Positions 1-12,597 of a stretch of 64,000 bases of DNA are shown here, piece by piece. Location: the NCBI GenBank assembly GCA_009667805.1, contig CM019067.1, positions 246,857,721 to 246,921,720 of the forward strand, given 5' to 3'. The number at the start of each line of letters is the position of its first letter. The stretch's first letter is position 1. This stretch comes from Leptobrachium leishanense. Its lineage: Eukaryota; Chordata; Amphibia; Anura; Megophryidae. A program made the translations under genes and the position numbers. The notes under the pieces are model-generated. The model saw only the letters and a list, made by a program, of their open reading frames with translations, was not told where the DNA came from and searched no databases.

Positions 1-3000
1 TGGAGAGTTTTCATGCAGTAACAAACAACAGTGTCTCCTAAATCACAGTCCAAAACTGATGTGGGTGTGAAAATGAAAAATGACCACCAAACTGTATCCA
101 ATTTGTTTGGAGCAAACGGATGCATCCATAGCATAAAAACACTCCATTTACAATACTTTGGGTGTTAGCTTACCAAATATATGCACGTTCATAAAACTGG
201 GGTATGTAAAAAGGCCCCTAAAAAGAAGATAAGCAAAGAAGATACTGTATGTCAAATTAGAAATTGACAAGCACATGTCAAAATTGGCGTAGCACCCCCA
301 AAAAACAGAACAAATCTATATATGGGTGGTATCAATTTACTCAGAAGATGCTGCTGACATATTTTGGGGTGTTTTTTTGGCAGTAACCCATAACTGCATT
401 TGACAATTCATGCCTAAAGTACAATGTGTGTGAAAAAATAACACAAAAAGTGACTACCTGAAAGTTTGACATAGAGCTAGTGCATGGAAAGTGTTAAAAT
501 ACAACTCTTTGAAGCACCCCAGGGTGTGCCCTTTCTAAAAATATATGGTTTGATGGGGTAAATTACTTTGGCCGGTTCAAAATGTCCCAAATAGGACATG
601 GGTGCATGATGACGAAATGTGAAAATTCCAAGTTGGAAAACTGAAATGCGCACCCCCCAAATAAGGCCTATTAGCCCCAAATGACCCGACATACCTATAC
701 ATGGTGGTATCAATTTACTCAGAAGATGTTGCTGAACATATTTTGGGGTGTTTTTTTGGCAGTAACCCATAACTGGATTTGACAATTCATGCCTAAAGTA
801 CAATGTGTGTGAAAAAATAACACAAAAAAGTGACTACCTGAAAGTTTGACATAGAGCTAGTGCATGGAAAGTGTTAAAATACAACTCTTTGAAGCACCCC
901 AGGGGTTGCCCTTTCTAAAAATATATGGTTTGATGGGGGTAAATTACTTTGGCCGGCTTCAAAAATGTCCCAAATAGGACATGGGTGCATGATGACGAAA
1001 TGTGAAAATTCCAAGTTGGAAAAACTGAAATGCACACCCCCCAATAAGGCCTATTAGCCCCAAATGACCCGACATACCTATACATGGGTGGTATCAATTT
1101 ACTCAGAAGATGTTGCTGAACATATTTTGGGTTGTTTTTTGGCAGTAACCCATAACTGGATTTGACAAATTCATGCCTAAAGTACAATGTGTGTGAAAAA
1201 ATAACACAAAAAAGTGACTACCTGAAAGTTTGACATAGAGCTAGTGCATGGAAAGTGTTAAAATACAACTCTTTGAAGCACCCCAGGGTGTGCCCTTTCT
1301 AAAAATATATGGTTTGATGGGGGTAAATTACTTTGGCCGGCTTCAAAAATGTCCAAATAGGACATGGGTGCATGATGAACGAAATGTGAAAATTCCAAGT
1401 TGGAAAACTGAAATGCGCACCCCCAAATAAGGCCTATTAGCCCCAAATGACCCGACTACCTATACATGGGTGGTATCAATTTACTCAGAAGATGTTGCTG
1501 AACATATTTTGGGGTGTTTTTTGGCAGTAACCATAACTGGATTTGACAATTCATGCCTAAAGTACAATGTGTGTGAAAAAATAACACAAAAAGTGACTAC
1601 CTGAAAGTTTGACATAGAGCTAGTGCATGGAAAGTGTTAAAATACAACTCTTTGAAGCACCCCAGGGTGTGCCCTTTCTAAAAATATATGGTTTGATGGG
1701 GGTAAATTACTTTGGCCGGCTTCAAAAATGTCCCAAATAGGACATGGGTGCATGATGACGAAATGTGAAAATTCCAAGTTGGAAAACTGAAATGCGCACC
1801 CCCCAAATAAGGCCTATTAGCCCCAAATGACCCGACATACCTATACATGGGTGGTATCAATTTACTCAGAAGATGTTGCTGAACATATTTTGGGGTGTTT
1901 TTTGGCAGTAACCCATAACTGGATTTGACAATTCATGCCTAAAGTACAATGTGTGTGAAAAAAAAACACAAAAAGTGACTACCTGAAAGTTTGACATAGA
2001 GCTAGTGCATGGAAAGTGTAAAATACAACTCTTTGAAGCACCCCAGGGTGTGCCCTTTCTAAAAATATGGTTTGATGGGGGTAAATTACTTTGGCCGGCT
2101 TCAAAAATGTCCCAAATAGGACATGGGTGCATGATGACGAAATGTGAAAATTCCAAGTTGAAAAATGAAAATATGCACCCCCCAAATAAGGCCTATTAGC
2201 CCCAAATGACCCGACATACATACATGGGTGGTATCAATTTACTCAGAAGATGTTGCTGAACATATTTTGGGGTGTTTTTTGGCAGTAACCCATAACTGGA
2301 TTTGACAATTCATGCCTAAAGTACAATGTGTGTGAAAAAATAACACAAAAAGTGACTACCTGAAAGTTTGACATAGAGCTAGTGCATGGAAAGTGTTAAA
2401 ATACCTCTTTGAAGCACCCCAGGGTGTGCCCTTTCTAAAAAATATATGGTTTGATGGGGGTAAATTACTTTGGCCGGCTTCAAAAATGTCCCAAATAGGA
2501 CATGGGTGCATGATGACGAAATGTGAAAATTCCAAGTTGAAAACTGAAATGCCGCACCCCCCCAAATAAGGCCTATTAGCCCCCAATGACCCGACATACC
2601 TATCCATGGGTGGTATCAATTTACTCAGAAGATGTTGCTGAACATATTTTGGGGTGTTTTTTTGGCAGTAACCCATAACTGGATTTGACAATTCATGCCT
2701 AAAGTACAATGTGTGTGAAAAAATAACACAAAAAGTGACTACCTGAAAGTTTGACATAGAGCTAGTGCATGGAAAGTGTTAAAATACAACTCTTTGAAGC
2801 ACCCCAGGGTGTGCCCTTTCTAAAATATATGGTTTGATGGGGTTAATTTACTTTGCCGGCTTCAAAAATGTCCCAAATAGGACATGGGTGCATGATGACG
2901 AAATGTGAAAATTCCAAGTTGGAAAACTGAAATGCGCACCCCCCAAATAAGGCCTATTAGCCCCAAATGACCCGACATACCTATACATGGGTGGTATCAA

Positions 3001-5623
3001 TTTACTCAGAAGATGTTGCTGGAACATAGTTTGGGGGTGTTTTTTGGCAGTAACCCATAACTGGATTTGACAATTCATGCCTAAAGTACAATGTGTGTGA
3101 AAAAATAACACAAAAAGTGACTACCTGAAGTTTGACATAGAGCTAGTGCATGGAAGTGTTAAAATACAACTCTTTGAAGCACCCCAGGGTGTGCCCTTTC
3201 TAAAAATATATGGTTTGATGGGGGTAAATTACTTTGGCCGGCTTCAAAAATGTCCCAAATAGGACATGGGTGCATGATGCCGAAATGTGAAAATTCAAGT
3301 TGGAAAAACTGAAATGCGCACCCCCAAATAAGGCCTATTAGCCCCAAATGACCCGACATACCTATACATGGGTGGTATCAATTTACTCAGAGATTGCTGA
3401 ACATATTTTGGGGTGTTTTTTGGCAGTAACCCATAACTGGATTTGACAATTCATTGCCTAAAGTACAATGTGTGTGAAAAAATAACACAAAAAGTGACTA
3501 CCTGAAAGTTTGACATAGAGCTAGTGCATGGAAAGTGTTAAAATACAACTCTTTGAAGCACCCCAGGGTGTGCCCTTTCTAAAATATATGGTTTGATGGG
3601 GGTAAATTACTTTGGCCGGCTTCAAAAATGTCCCAAATAGGACATGGGTGCATGATGACGAAATGTGAAAATTCCAAGTTGGAAAAACTGAAATGCGCAC
3701 CCCCAAATAAGCCTATTAGCCCCAAATGACCCGACATACCTATACATGGGTGGTATCAATTTACTCAGAAGATGTTGCTGAACATATTTTGGGGTGTTTT
3801 TTGGCAGTAACCCATAAACTGATTTGACAATTCATGCCTAAAGTACAATGTGTGTGAAAAAATAACACAAAAAGTGACTACCTGAAAGTTTGACATAGAG
3901 CTAGTGCATGGAAAGTGTTAAAATACAACTCTTGAAGCACCCCAGGGTGTGCCCTTTCTAAAAATATATGGTTTGATGGGGTAAATTACTTTGGCCGGCT
4001 TCAAAAAAATGTCCCAAATAGGACATGGGTGCATGATGACGAAATGTGAAAATTCCAAGTTGGAAAACTGAAATGCGCACCCCCCAAATAAGGCCTATTA
4101 GCCCCAAATGACCCGACATACCTATACATGGGTGGTATCAATTTCTCAGAAGATGTTGCTGAACATATTTTGGGGTGTTTTTTGGCAGTAACCCATAACT
4201 GGATTTGACAATTCATGCCTAAAGTACAATGTGTGTGAAAAAATAACACAAAAAGTGACTACCTGAAAGTTTGACATAGAGCTAGTGCATGGAAAGTGTT
4301 AAAATACAACTCTTTGAAGCACCCCAGGGTGTGCCCTTTCTAAAAATATATGGTTTGATGGGGGTAAATTACTTTGGCCGGCTTCAAAAATGTCCCAAAT
4401 AGGACATGGGTGCATGATGACGAAATGTGGAAAATTCCAAGTTGGAAAACTGAAATGCGCACCCCCAAATAAGGCCTATTAGCCCCAAATGACCCGACAT
4501 CCTACACATGGGTGGTATCAATTTACTCAGAAGATGTTGCTGAACATATTTTGGGGTGTTTTTTGGCAGTAACCCATAACTGGATTTGACAATTCATGCC
4601 TAAAGTACAATGTGTGTAAAAAATAACACAAAAAGTGACTACCTGAAAGTTTGACATAGAGCTAGTGCATGGAAAGTGTTAAAACAACTCTTTGAAGCAC
4701 CCCAGGGTGTGCCCTTTCTAAAAATATATGGTTTGATGGGGGTAAATTACTTTGGCCGGCTTCAAAAATGTCCAAATAGGACATGGGTGCATGATGACGA
4801 AATGTGAAAATTCCAAGTTGGAAAACTGAAATGCGCACCCCCCAAATAAGGCCTTTTAGCCCCCAAATGACCCGACATACCTATACATGGGTGTATCAAT
4901 TACTCAGAAGATGTTGCTGAACATATTTTGGGGTGCTTTTGGCAGTAAACCTTAAAGTTCACAGTACATGTATCTTAAATTGCGTTCAAAAAAAAAAAAT
5001 CACCAAATTTTTTTTTTTCCTCAAACTTTGGCATAGATTTGTGGTAAAATGGTTTGCATGGAAAGAGTCAAAATACCCCAAGTTTAATACCTTGATTTGT
5101 GTACTTTAAAAAAATATGTATATGTGGAGGTTATTCAGGAATTAGTGACAGATATCAGTGTTACAATGTCACTAGCACTAGTTTTGAAAATAAACTCTTT
5201 GGAAATGGCAAAGTGCTACTTGCACTTATTGTTGCATAAAATAAGGAAAAAAGCGAGAATATGTAAACATTGGGTATTGCTAAACTCAGTACTAAATTTA
5301 GAAACTACCAAGGAATTAATTTTTTTTTGGTTGTTGATACAATAAGAAATTTTGGGGGTCAAAAGTTCGAAAAAGTGGTGTTTTTTCAATTTTTGTGTCA
5401 TATTTCACAATATTTTTTATAGTAAATTATATGAAATGATGAAAAAAATGGTATTTTTATAAAGTCCATTTAGTGACGAGAACAACAGTGTAAAATATGT
5501 GTGGGTTACATAAACGAGTAAGAGGAAAATTTGACGTAAACACTAAGAGCGCAGAAACGTAAAAACAGCAGCGGTCACGAACGGACGGATTTGTGTAAAA
5601 CCGCCCGGTCACTAAGGGGTTAA
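1..5623. mobile_element. Right part of a TTAA-bounded non-autonomous DNA element containing a satellite
   Basis: The right boundary is CACTAAGGGG followed by TTAA at 5620-5623. Read inward on the minus strand it gives CCCCTTAGTGACC, the C-rich terminus plus TTAA target typical of piggyBac-type insertions. Sequence 4970-5620 lacks the array repeat but begins with a diverged cousin of it: CTCAAACTTTGGCATAGA near 5020 resembles the array's CTGAAAGTTTGACATAGA. The first 300 bases are likewise a diverged version of the array unit. The left end lies before the window. I infer that the satellite amplified from the element's own interior. No transposase reading frame is seen. Kolobok elements also use TTAA, so the superfamily is not certain. 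Confidence 0.5.
330..4945. repeat. Tandem satellite, about 380-bp unit, about 12 copies
   Basis: The landmark TGCATGGAAAGTG recurs at 481, 861, 1244, 1624, 2006, 2383, 2766, 3147, 3525, 3905, 4286 and 4666, giving steps of 377-383 bp. Copies differ mainly by one-base indels in homopolymers (runs of A, C, G or T), and otherwise appear well over 95% alike by eye. Short reading frames in it are broken at random by these indels and are not genes. The array stops abruptly near 4945, where the sequence turns into diverged single-copy relatives of the unit. Confidence 0.95.
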
Positions 5624-6954
5624 CATTGTGAGCGCAAACACAAATGAACGCTGGTATGCGGATGGTATTACAATCTATGCGCAGGATTTAACGCATAGCC
5701 TTTGCACGCATAATTTTAGCAACTCCTAAAAGCTGGTGTTAATGGCAAATCTGGCAGAACCCAAATACACCAGCCCAAAAAAAAAAATGCTGCAAAGTAT
5801 AGTTACACATTCTACTCATACCAAACCAATAAAATGGAGAAGTTGTGTGTGAAATGATTATTGCTGCAGCATATATACTCAGGTTTTGTGCCTGCCAAAG
5901 TCAATCTAACGTGAGATAATTGGGGTCCTTAATTGGTCCTGATTGGCTGAATCGCGTGAAAAAAACAGTCTGCACACTGATTTCTGCGCGCAACGTTGCT
6001 GCACGCGCATTTGTGTGCGTCCGTTTTACGCACACTATTGCTCGACGGATGAAAAAATGCGCAAGGATTGTAATTCCAGCGTTGATTTACGCTTGTTAAC
6101 GCTTGGCGCACAAATTCACGCATTGCGCAAGCGTTTTAATGCGAAGATTGTAATATGGCCCTGTAAATATTGCTTTGATGGTGCAATTTGGTTGTAGATA
6201 GCATATATTTAGCATACAGTGGAACTATACTTGAATATCCCTTCAACATCCCATAAGATTCCATCTAGAGAATGGGCCTTAATGCCTAAAGAGGTCATTT
6301 AGAAAGTTGCTCCCTACTGACATAGAGTCGTCAGATAAGTCCCAATGTGCCATGTTTGTATCATTGGGTGAGCAATGTCAAACATCACAGTTGATGGAGA
6401 GTGACCATGGACACCTAATAAGATTTATTGGGACACACTGGATAAACCGTTGTATTATATTGTACCTTTGTTTCCTCCCCCAATTTAGAATAGTGTTCAT
6501 TATCTCAGACTAAAATTCTTACCCAATGGTAGAGTTCTGGAATCCAGTGTACAATGAGAACTGAGGCCAGTCCATTTCATTGAAAATAGCCAGTGGCAGG
6601 TTGGCAAATGTTTCCTAAATTAATGTAGATATAAGATCAAGATGATGTTTACAATTAATTTAAATGGGTATCAATAAAAAATGTAGGTAAAATGAAATAC
6701 CTTTATTTCCAAATACAGACACACACTGAAGTATAGTTAATTGTAATCAACAATTCAAAAAACATTTTTTGACCAAATGCGTAAATATTTTCAATGTGAA
6801 GATTAGCCTGTTGACGGCACTATTTGTAGTCATCAATTTAGATTATAGGCACATATAATAATAATATACATTCAGAATACAGTACTTTCCAAAGCTTCTT
6901 TTCCAGTGACCAAAAAAACATGGATCGATCAATGTGGGAATATTTAAACACTAA
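5624..6954. other. Unassigned intronic sequence
   Basis: No exon or recognised gene. The part 5650-6165 is rich in CGCA and GCGT words and ends GTAATATGGCCC near 6154-6165. This resembles the GGGCC..ATTAC termini of the Harbinger-like MITEs elsewhere in the window, so it may be an old relative; I could not pair its two ends convincingly. I see nothing assignable from 6170 to 6954. Confidence 0.4.
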
Positions 6955-7647
6955 GGGCACTATTACATTCTATATGCAAACGTTAATGCTCACCTGCGTG
7001 AGCATTAACACTTGCTGCGGTATTTACCGCATATTACAATCCAAACAGGTTAAAAAACCCGTTTGCGTTTGGTACCTTGCGCTGTGCTGCGCTGCGCGAG
7101 GTTACTGTTCTTTGTGCTCCCTAGGTTTGACTTAATGGAGCGCAAAGTGTTAATCAGCGCTGGTATTACAAAGTCCCAGTGCTGATTAACGCCTGGCTCT
7201 GGTCAGCGTAAAGTTAACTAGAGCCAGCACTTGGTGTTAACATCAGCTTTAAAAATAAAAAACAGACTCACATACTCACCCTCTGTCCCATGACGAGGTC
7301 CGTGGCTCCAACCGCCTCCTCTGGCCGGCGGGAGCAGGGAAAGACTGGGGGAAAAAAGTCCCCCCAGTCTCTCCCTGCGATGCGAGATCCGGCTGGTCAA
7401 GTGACCGGCAGGGAGGAACTCAATGGAGTCCTATGGACTCCAGCGAGTGGATGCGAGTGGATGCTCGCGGCTGCGCTCAGCGCTGCCGCTAGCATCCAGA
7501 AATTTAACGCTCAATAACAATGCAGGCAGCATTTTTTGCGCCTGCATTGTAATCCAGCGTTAAAACGCGGGCACAAGGGGGAAAACTGCGGGCGCAGTTT
7601 TTCCTCCCTTGCGCCCGCGTTTTAACGTGAAGAGCGTAATAGTGCCC
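6955..7647. mobile_element. PIF/Harbinger-like MITE, TAA target duplication
   Basis: The inverted termini GGGCACTATTAC (from 6955) and GTAATAGTGCCC (to 7647) are flanked by TAA at 6952-6954 and 7648-7650. A 3-bp TWA duplication with GGG..CCC ends is the signature of PIF/Harbinger elements. The interior holds short palindromes such as AGGTTAAAAAACCCG and no transposase. Relatives at 15016, 28131, 30084 and 46745 share the interior words GTTTGGTACCTTGCGC and TTTTTCCTCCCTTGCGCCCG. Confidence 0.8.
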
Positions 7648-7650
7648 TAA

Positions 7651-8035
7651 ATTGCTTTTAGGGTCCTCCCTTCCCTCAGCTGACCCATTTTTGTAGAGCA
7701 ATTTAAAATAAACCCTTTTGTCTCATATTCTGCTTACCTTATTTTACAGGGAATAGGCTAAATCCTTGGAGGTCCAGAAAGGGGATAAAAGGTGTTCCCC
7801 GGTGGTCTTCACATCTGCCTGATGCAGACCATACTAAGCACAAAGAGGAATCGTAGTGCTCTTACACCACAACATTTGTTGGCATCTTTGTGGGCCAATC
7901 CTTGGTGACATGGAGGGAACTTCCATGTGTGGCACTTAGTCAAGTTGTTCAGGGTTAGACACGGGCCAGGGCCCTTTGGAGCCACTGGGTCTTTGAACAT
8001 ATCATGGGCTGTCACCCTCCTGTTTGTAGCCCTGA
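7651..8035. other. Unassigned intronic sequence
   Basis: No coding, RNA or repeat structure recognised between the MITE ending at 7647 and the target duplication of the hAT element at 8036. Confidence 0.4.
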
Positions 8036-8043
8036 CCTCCCTC

Positions 8044-8854
8044 CAGGGCCATCATTAATGTGAAGCAAAAGGGGCAGCTGCCCCAGGCCCAGTCATTGTT
8101 GTGGGGCCCAAGGTAGTTGCCACTTGAGCCCGCAAAAGCAATGGCCCGCTCAGCACCTGTCTGGCGCCAATCACGTACCTCTCCTACCTGCGGAACTTAA
8201 CCTCGCCTTCCGACATCATTGTGCTTGGGTGTGATGACATCAGTAATGGGACTTTACCTCACCAGCCAGGCAGGGAAATCCCAATGGAGGAGATACAGGG
8301 GTCCTTTCGACCTCCTAATCTCCAGAACCATAGAAGCTAGAGGGTCAAGTGAGAACTGGCCTTTCCAGTGATCCCAAACACGACCACGTTTAATCAAGAA
8401 ATATTTTATGCAAAAATAAAAAAATCCTTTTTTTTATTCTAATGCAGCACTACTGTTAACTTTTCAATTATAAAGTTTACACTGCTGCTGCACTAACTCA
8501 CCATCTCATTTCCCATGTCGCCAGCAAGTGTGGAGGTGATGGCATAATGCGTTAGTATGAATTGCTCAATCAAATACCTAAACCGCCGCACTGCAGCGAG
8601 GGGTGCAGGGGGGTCCTTTGGAACCCTGCATCTGTAATCTTTACACCCCACAAGTTCAAGTTAGGTGACCATGTCAGAGTCTGGCCTTTCTAATGATACC
8701 AAACATGACAATGTAGAATAAAGAGAGGGAAAAAAACATATTTTTTTTATTTTGCAGAGTTTTTTTTATGGGATGGTGGGTTGAGAGCAAAATGCATGGG
8801 TGCCCCCAAGAAAATGTTTTGCCCAGGGCCCAGTCAATATTAAAGCTGTCCCTG
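8044..8854. mobile_element. hAT-type non-autonomous element, 8-bp duplication
   Basis: The termini CAGGGCCATCATTAAT (8044) and ATTAAAGCTGTCCCTG (to 8854) are imperfect inverted repeats, flanked by a perfect 8-bp duplication CCTCCCTC at 8036-8043 and 8855-8862. An 8-bp duplication with CAGGG ends is diagnostic of hAT. Just inside the ends are words reading GGGGCAGCTGCCCCAGG and GCCCAGGGCCCAGTC. The interior holds two copies of a module (near 8356-8390 and 8671-8710) that also occurs in other elements of this window. No transposase. Its CAGGGC terminus resembles the hAT element at 15687. Confidence 0.88.
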
Positions 8855-8862
8855 CCTCCCTC

Positions 8863-9478
8863 TACCTTTACAGAATATTGTATTGAAGATTCCCATTGCT
8901 ACTATTTTTGCTTCTGTTTTTTTATGTATTCTTTATACTTACATTTAAAGACAAAACCAAAAGTAACAAAATTAAACCTGATTAAAAAAAATAAATCTCT
9001 GAAACACTTCCATTAATTTAGTCCATTAGTTTAGATTTAGTCCTTTATTAACCTGTATGCTAGGGTCTCAGGGCAGGATTCACTAAACATGGATTTTTTT
9101 CCCGAAAAGCGACATTTTCGATATATATCTCAATACTTAATACCTCTTTATGCTCATCTTTGTTAATTTTATTTATTTAAATAAGTGCATAATCAGTGAA
9201 TTATGGTAATTTTTTCCCACCACAGCAGAAATAATTGACATACATTATTTCAGTAGAGCTGGGCGATATTTAAGGGCCAGCTATCTGCGTTAAAATAGAT
9301 TTGTGGTGAGCTATGAAGACTAAAGGCATTTGTTTTATGTCCAATATAATGTGTGTATGGTGCCTTAGATAAAAAAAAGGAAGTTATCAATCTTCTATAT
9401 GAATAGACTAACAGATTATTTTTTCATACATCTCATTTTTTTTTATCACTGTCTGTATTATTTTACCGCATACATACA
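8863..9478. other. AT-rich intronic sequence
   Basis: No exon with splice borders and no recognisable repeat ends seen between the hAT element and the CAGGG element starting at 9479. Confidence 0.4.
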
Positions 9479-10384
9479 CAGGGTTATCCAAAGAGATTCG
9501 AAAAGTCACCGCACGTTCGGTGACTTTTCGTTCTCTTCAATTCGGTTCCTTTTGCCGATTGCATTTCGGTGACCCTGCGGTGTATTCAGCAAACAGCACA
9601 GGGTCCCCGAATTGCAGGGAAAAGCTGCCGCAAACCTGACGAAAACTAACCGAATGCACGCTGAAAACAAGCAAAAACATCTGGATTAACCTTCGAAAAA
9701 GCCGAACAGGAGCCGAAAAGGAGCCGAATCACACAGAGCCGAAGCAGCTGTGACGTAGAGGAGGCAGTGAATAAATTAGAAAAACCATTTGTATGAATCT
9801 GGGAAAAAGAAACGCTGTTTGCAAAGAAACTACGGAGCGAAAATGTCTGAAATTTTCACAGGAGGTCCAGGGAATGATAATAAAGAGGGCTGTTACAAAA
9901 AAAATAAGCAAACTGAAAAAAAAATAAAAAAAAATCGGACTTTTTAAAAAAAAAAAAAAAAAAAAAAAACAGAAAAATGCTTAAAGTATCCTAAAAAATC
10001 TATAAATAAAGAGACTTTTTGCTGCAGAATTTTATAATGAACGGTTTATTAGATATTGAATTAAAACGGGAATATTTTTAACATTGAAGCCTATGGGATT
10101 CTCCTGAATAAATTTGCCGAATTAAACCACCGAATGGCAGGGCATTAGGGGAACCTTTCACTGCTGGTTTGTGTTCTCTGAATAGCCGAAGCAGTGCTTT
10201 TTCATGGGGTTTTCACTGCCCTCGAACAGGAACCGAACAGGCACCGTATGTGCAGGCAATTCGCCAGGATTTGGCGAATTGCCTGCTCTCTGGATAGCCG
10301 AATGGCCAGGAAAGGTAACCGAACACTGATTTTCAGCGTTCGGTTACCTTTCTCAAGCAATTCGGATCTCTTTGGATAACCCTG
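9479..10384 (+). mobile_element. CAGGGTTAT-ended MITE, copy A
   Basis: It runs from CAGGGTTATCCAAAGAGAT to CTCTTTGGATAACCCTG, a near-perfect terminal inverted repeat. Next to the left terminus is a hairpin (AAAAGTCACCGCACG and GTGACTTTTC). An A-rich tract lies near 9950-9970. No coding capacity. Copy B at 10386-12597 is the same element in opposite orientation. Family members at 13044 and 33251 have 3-bp target duplications (CTA, ATA), so a 3-bp-duplicating superfamily such as PIF/Harbinger or CACTA is possible; copy A itself has no clean duplication. Confidence 0.8.
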
Positions 10385-10385
10385 A

Positions 10386-12597
10386 CAGGGTTATCCAAAG
10401 AGATCCGAATTGCTTGAGAAAGGTAACCGAACGCTGAAAATCAGGGTTATTTTTCTGACAGGGTTATCCAAAGAGATCCGAATTGCTTGAGAAATAAACT
10501 GAACGCTGAAAATCAGCGTACGGTTACCTTTCCTGGCCATTCGGCTATCCAGAGAGCAGGCAATTCGCCAAATCCTGGCGAATTGCCTGCACATACGGTG
10601 CCTGTTCGGTTCCTGTTCGAGGGCAGTGAAAACCCCATGAAAAAGCACTGCTTCGGCTATTCAGAGAACACAAACCAGCAGTGAAAGGTTCCCCTAATGC
10701 CCTGCCATTCGGTGGTTTAATTCGGCAAATTTATTCAGGAGAATCCCATAGGCTTCAATGTTAAAAATATTCCTGTTTTAATCCAATATCTAATAAACCG
10801 TTCATTATAAAATTCTGCAGTAAAGAGTCTCTTTACTTATAGATTTTTTAGGATACTTTAAGCATTTTTCTGTTTTTTTTTTTTTTTTTTAACCACTTCA
10901 ATGCTAAGGACGCGCTCAGCGCGTCCTCAGCATTGCCGCTGGTATGCGGAGGACGCGCTGAGCGCGTCCTCGCATTGGGGTCAGCGTTCGGCCGGGTACC
11001 GGCCGATCGCTGGCCCCTCCGGTGCGGGCTGACATCCTGGATGTCAGCCCGGCATCCGGAGCAGTGGCCGCCATTATTATGTGTCATCGCGCCCCCGCGA
11101 TGACACATAATTCAGGCGCCCCCCCGCATGTGCGGAGGAGGCGCCTGAAAGGGAGGGGGGGAGGTCCTTCGGACCTCTCTCCCTCCCGATCGGCGGCTCA
11201 CAGGGGCTTAACCCAGGCATCATTTGGAAGGGCACAGCCTGCCCTTCCAAATGATGCCTGGCATTAACCCCTGGGGAGCTGGATCGCAAATCGGCGCTGA
11301 AAAGCGCCGATTTGCGATCCTTCCCGGGAGCTGGCCGACATCTTGGATGTCGGCCAAGCTTCCGGGAACTCCCCCAGAGGACTGGCGTCATCGTGCGCAG
11401 CACGATGACGCCAGTCCTAGCATTAACCCCTAACTGCCACGAAGTGTGGAGATAGGGAGTTCCAATGAACTCCCTATCTCCCGATCCGTGGCAGTTAGGG
11501 GTTAAATTTTGATATCGTTGGATCGGCCAGAGCATGGCCGTTCCAACGATACCAAACATGAAAGTAAAAAAAATTGTAAAAAAAAAAAAAAAAAAAAAAA
11601 ATAAAAATAAAAAAAATTAAAAAAAAAAATAATAAAAAAAAATAAACACTTTTTTTTTTTTTTTTTGTTTTGTTAATGCAGCAATATTGTTCCCATTTCA
11701 ATTATAATGTGAACAATGATGCTGCATTAACGATTTTTGTATGCGGTGCGTTTGTTAAAAATGGTGTCATTTTCCCCAAAAAAAAATGTAACGAGACCCC
11801 ATCTCTAATTTTTTTAACAAGCGCACCCCATACAAAATATATCCGCAATTGCTCGCATGTTAAAATGTGGAAAAAAACACTTTACACGCTGTAAATTATT
11901 GAAAATACATATTTTATTGCATTTTTTGTTATAATATACAAACATGACATAACGTATACATATAATAATGACATATTATGAATCTACCGAGTCTGACGGA
12001 AAGAACGATATATAATATGTCGATGTCATATACTAAAATAAGCCTTCAAAACACGTTTAAACATGATGCGCAAAACAGGTAAAAAATGACCTCAGCACAG
12101 GGGCGGGAAAAGCCTCAGCAGCGAAAGGGTTAAAAGTCCGATTTTTTTTTTGATTTTTTTTCAGTTTACTTCTTTTTTCTGTAACAGCCTCTTAATTATC
12201 ATTCCCTGGACCTCCTGTGAAAATTTCAGACATTTTCGCTCAGTAGTTTCTTTGCAAACAGCGTTTCTTTTTCCCAGATTCATACAAATGGTTTTGCTAA
12301 TTTATTCACTGCCTCCTCTACGTCACAGCTGCTTCCGCTCTGTGTGATTCGGCTCCTGTTCGGCTCCTATTCGGCTTTTTCAAAGGTTAATCCAGATGTT
12401 TTTGCTTGTTTTCAGCTTGCATTCGGTTAGATTTCGTCAGGTTTTCGGCAGCTTTTCCCTGCAATTCGGGGACCCTGTGGTGCTTGCTGAATACACCGCA
12501 GGGTCACCGAAATGCAATCGGCAAAAGGAACCGAATTGAAGAGAACGAAAAGTCACCGAACGTGCGGTGACTTTTCGAATCTCTTTGGATAACCCTG
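10386..12597 (-). mobile_element. CAGGGTTAT-ended MITE, copy B, inverted and interrupted
   Basis: Reverse-orientation partner of copy A. Its inner terminus is present twice (CAGGGTTATCC at 10386 and again at 10459), a roughly 73-bp local duplication. Its outer end is GGATAACCCTG at 12597. The body is split at its T-rich tract by the TTAA element at 10893-12129. Comparison with copy A shows the pre-insertion sequence there was T-run, TTAA, AAGTCCG, confirming the order of events. Together A and B make a palindrome with arms of about 0.9 kb and a spacer under 80 bp. Confidence 0.8.
10893..12129. mobile_element. piggyBac-like non-autonomous element with a run of hairpins
   Basis: Flanked by TTAA at 10889-10892 and 12130-12133. 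Ends CCACTTCAATGCTAAGG and, read inward on the minus strand, CCCTTTCGCTGCTGAGG match at 12 of 17 positions. From about 10905 to 11560 the sequence is almost entirely consecutive inverted repeats; examples are GGACGCGCTCAGCGCGTCC, CTGACATCC..GGATGTCAG, GTGTCATCGCG..CGCGATGACAC, CATCATTTGGAAGGGCA..TGCCCTTCCAAATGATG, GGATCGCAAATCGGCGC..GCGCCGATTTGCGATCC and AGGACTGGCGTCATCGTGC..GCACGATGACGCCAGTCCT. It continues with poly-A/T tracts and an AT-rich tail. No transposase. Confidence 0.75.

Noticed and set aside
477..4249. Many 60-130-codon minus-strand frames in the satellite
   Set aside because: They repeat with the 380-bp unit and are cut by homopolymer indels; no splice or start context.
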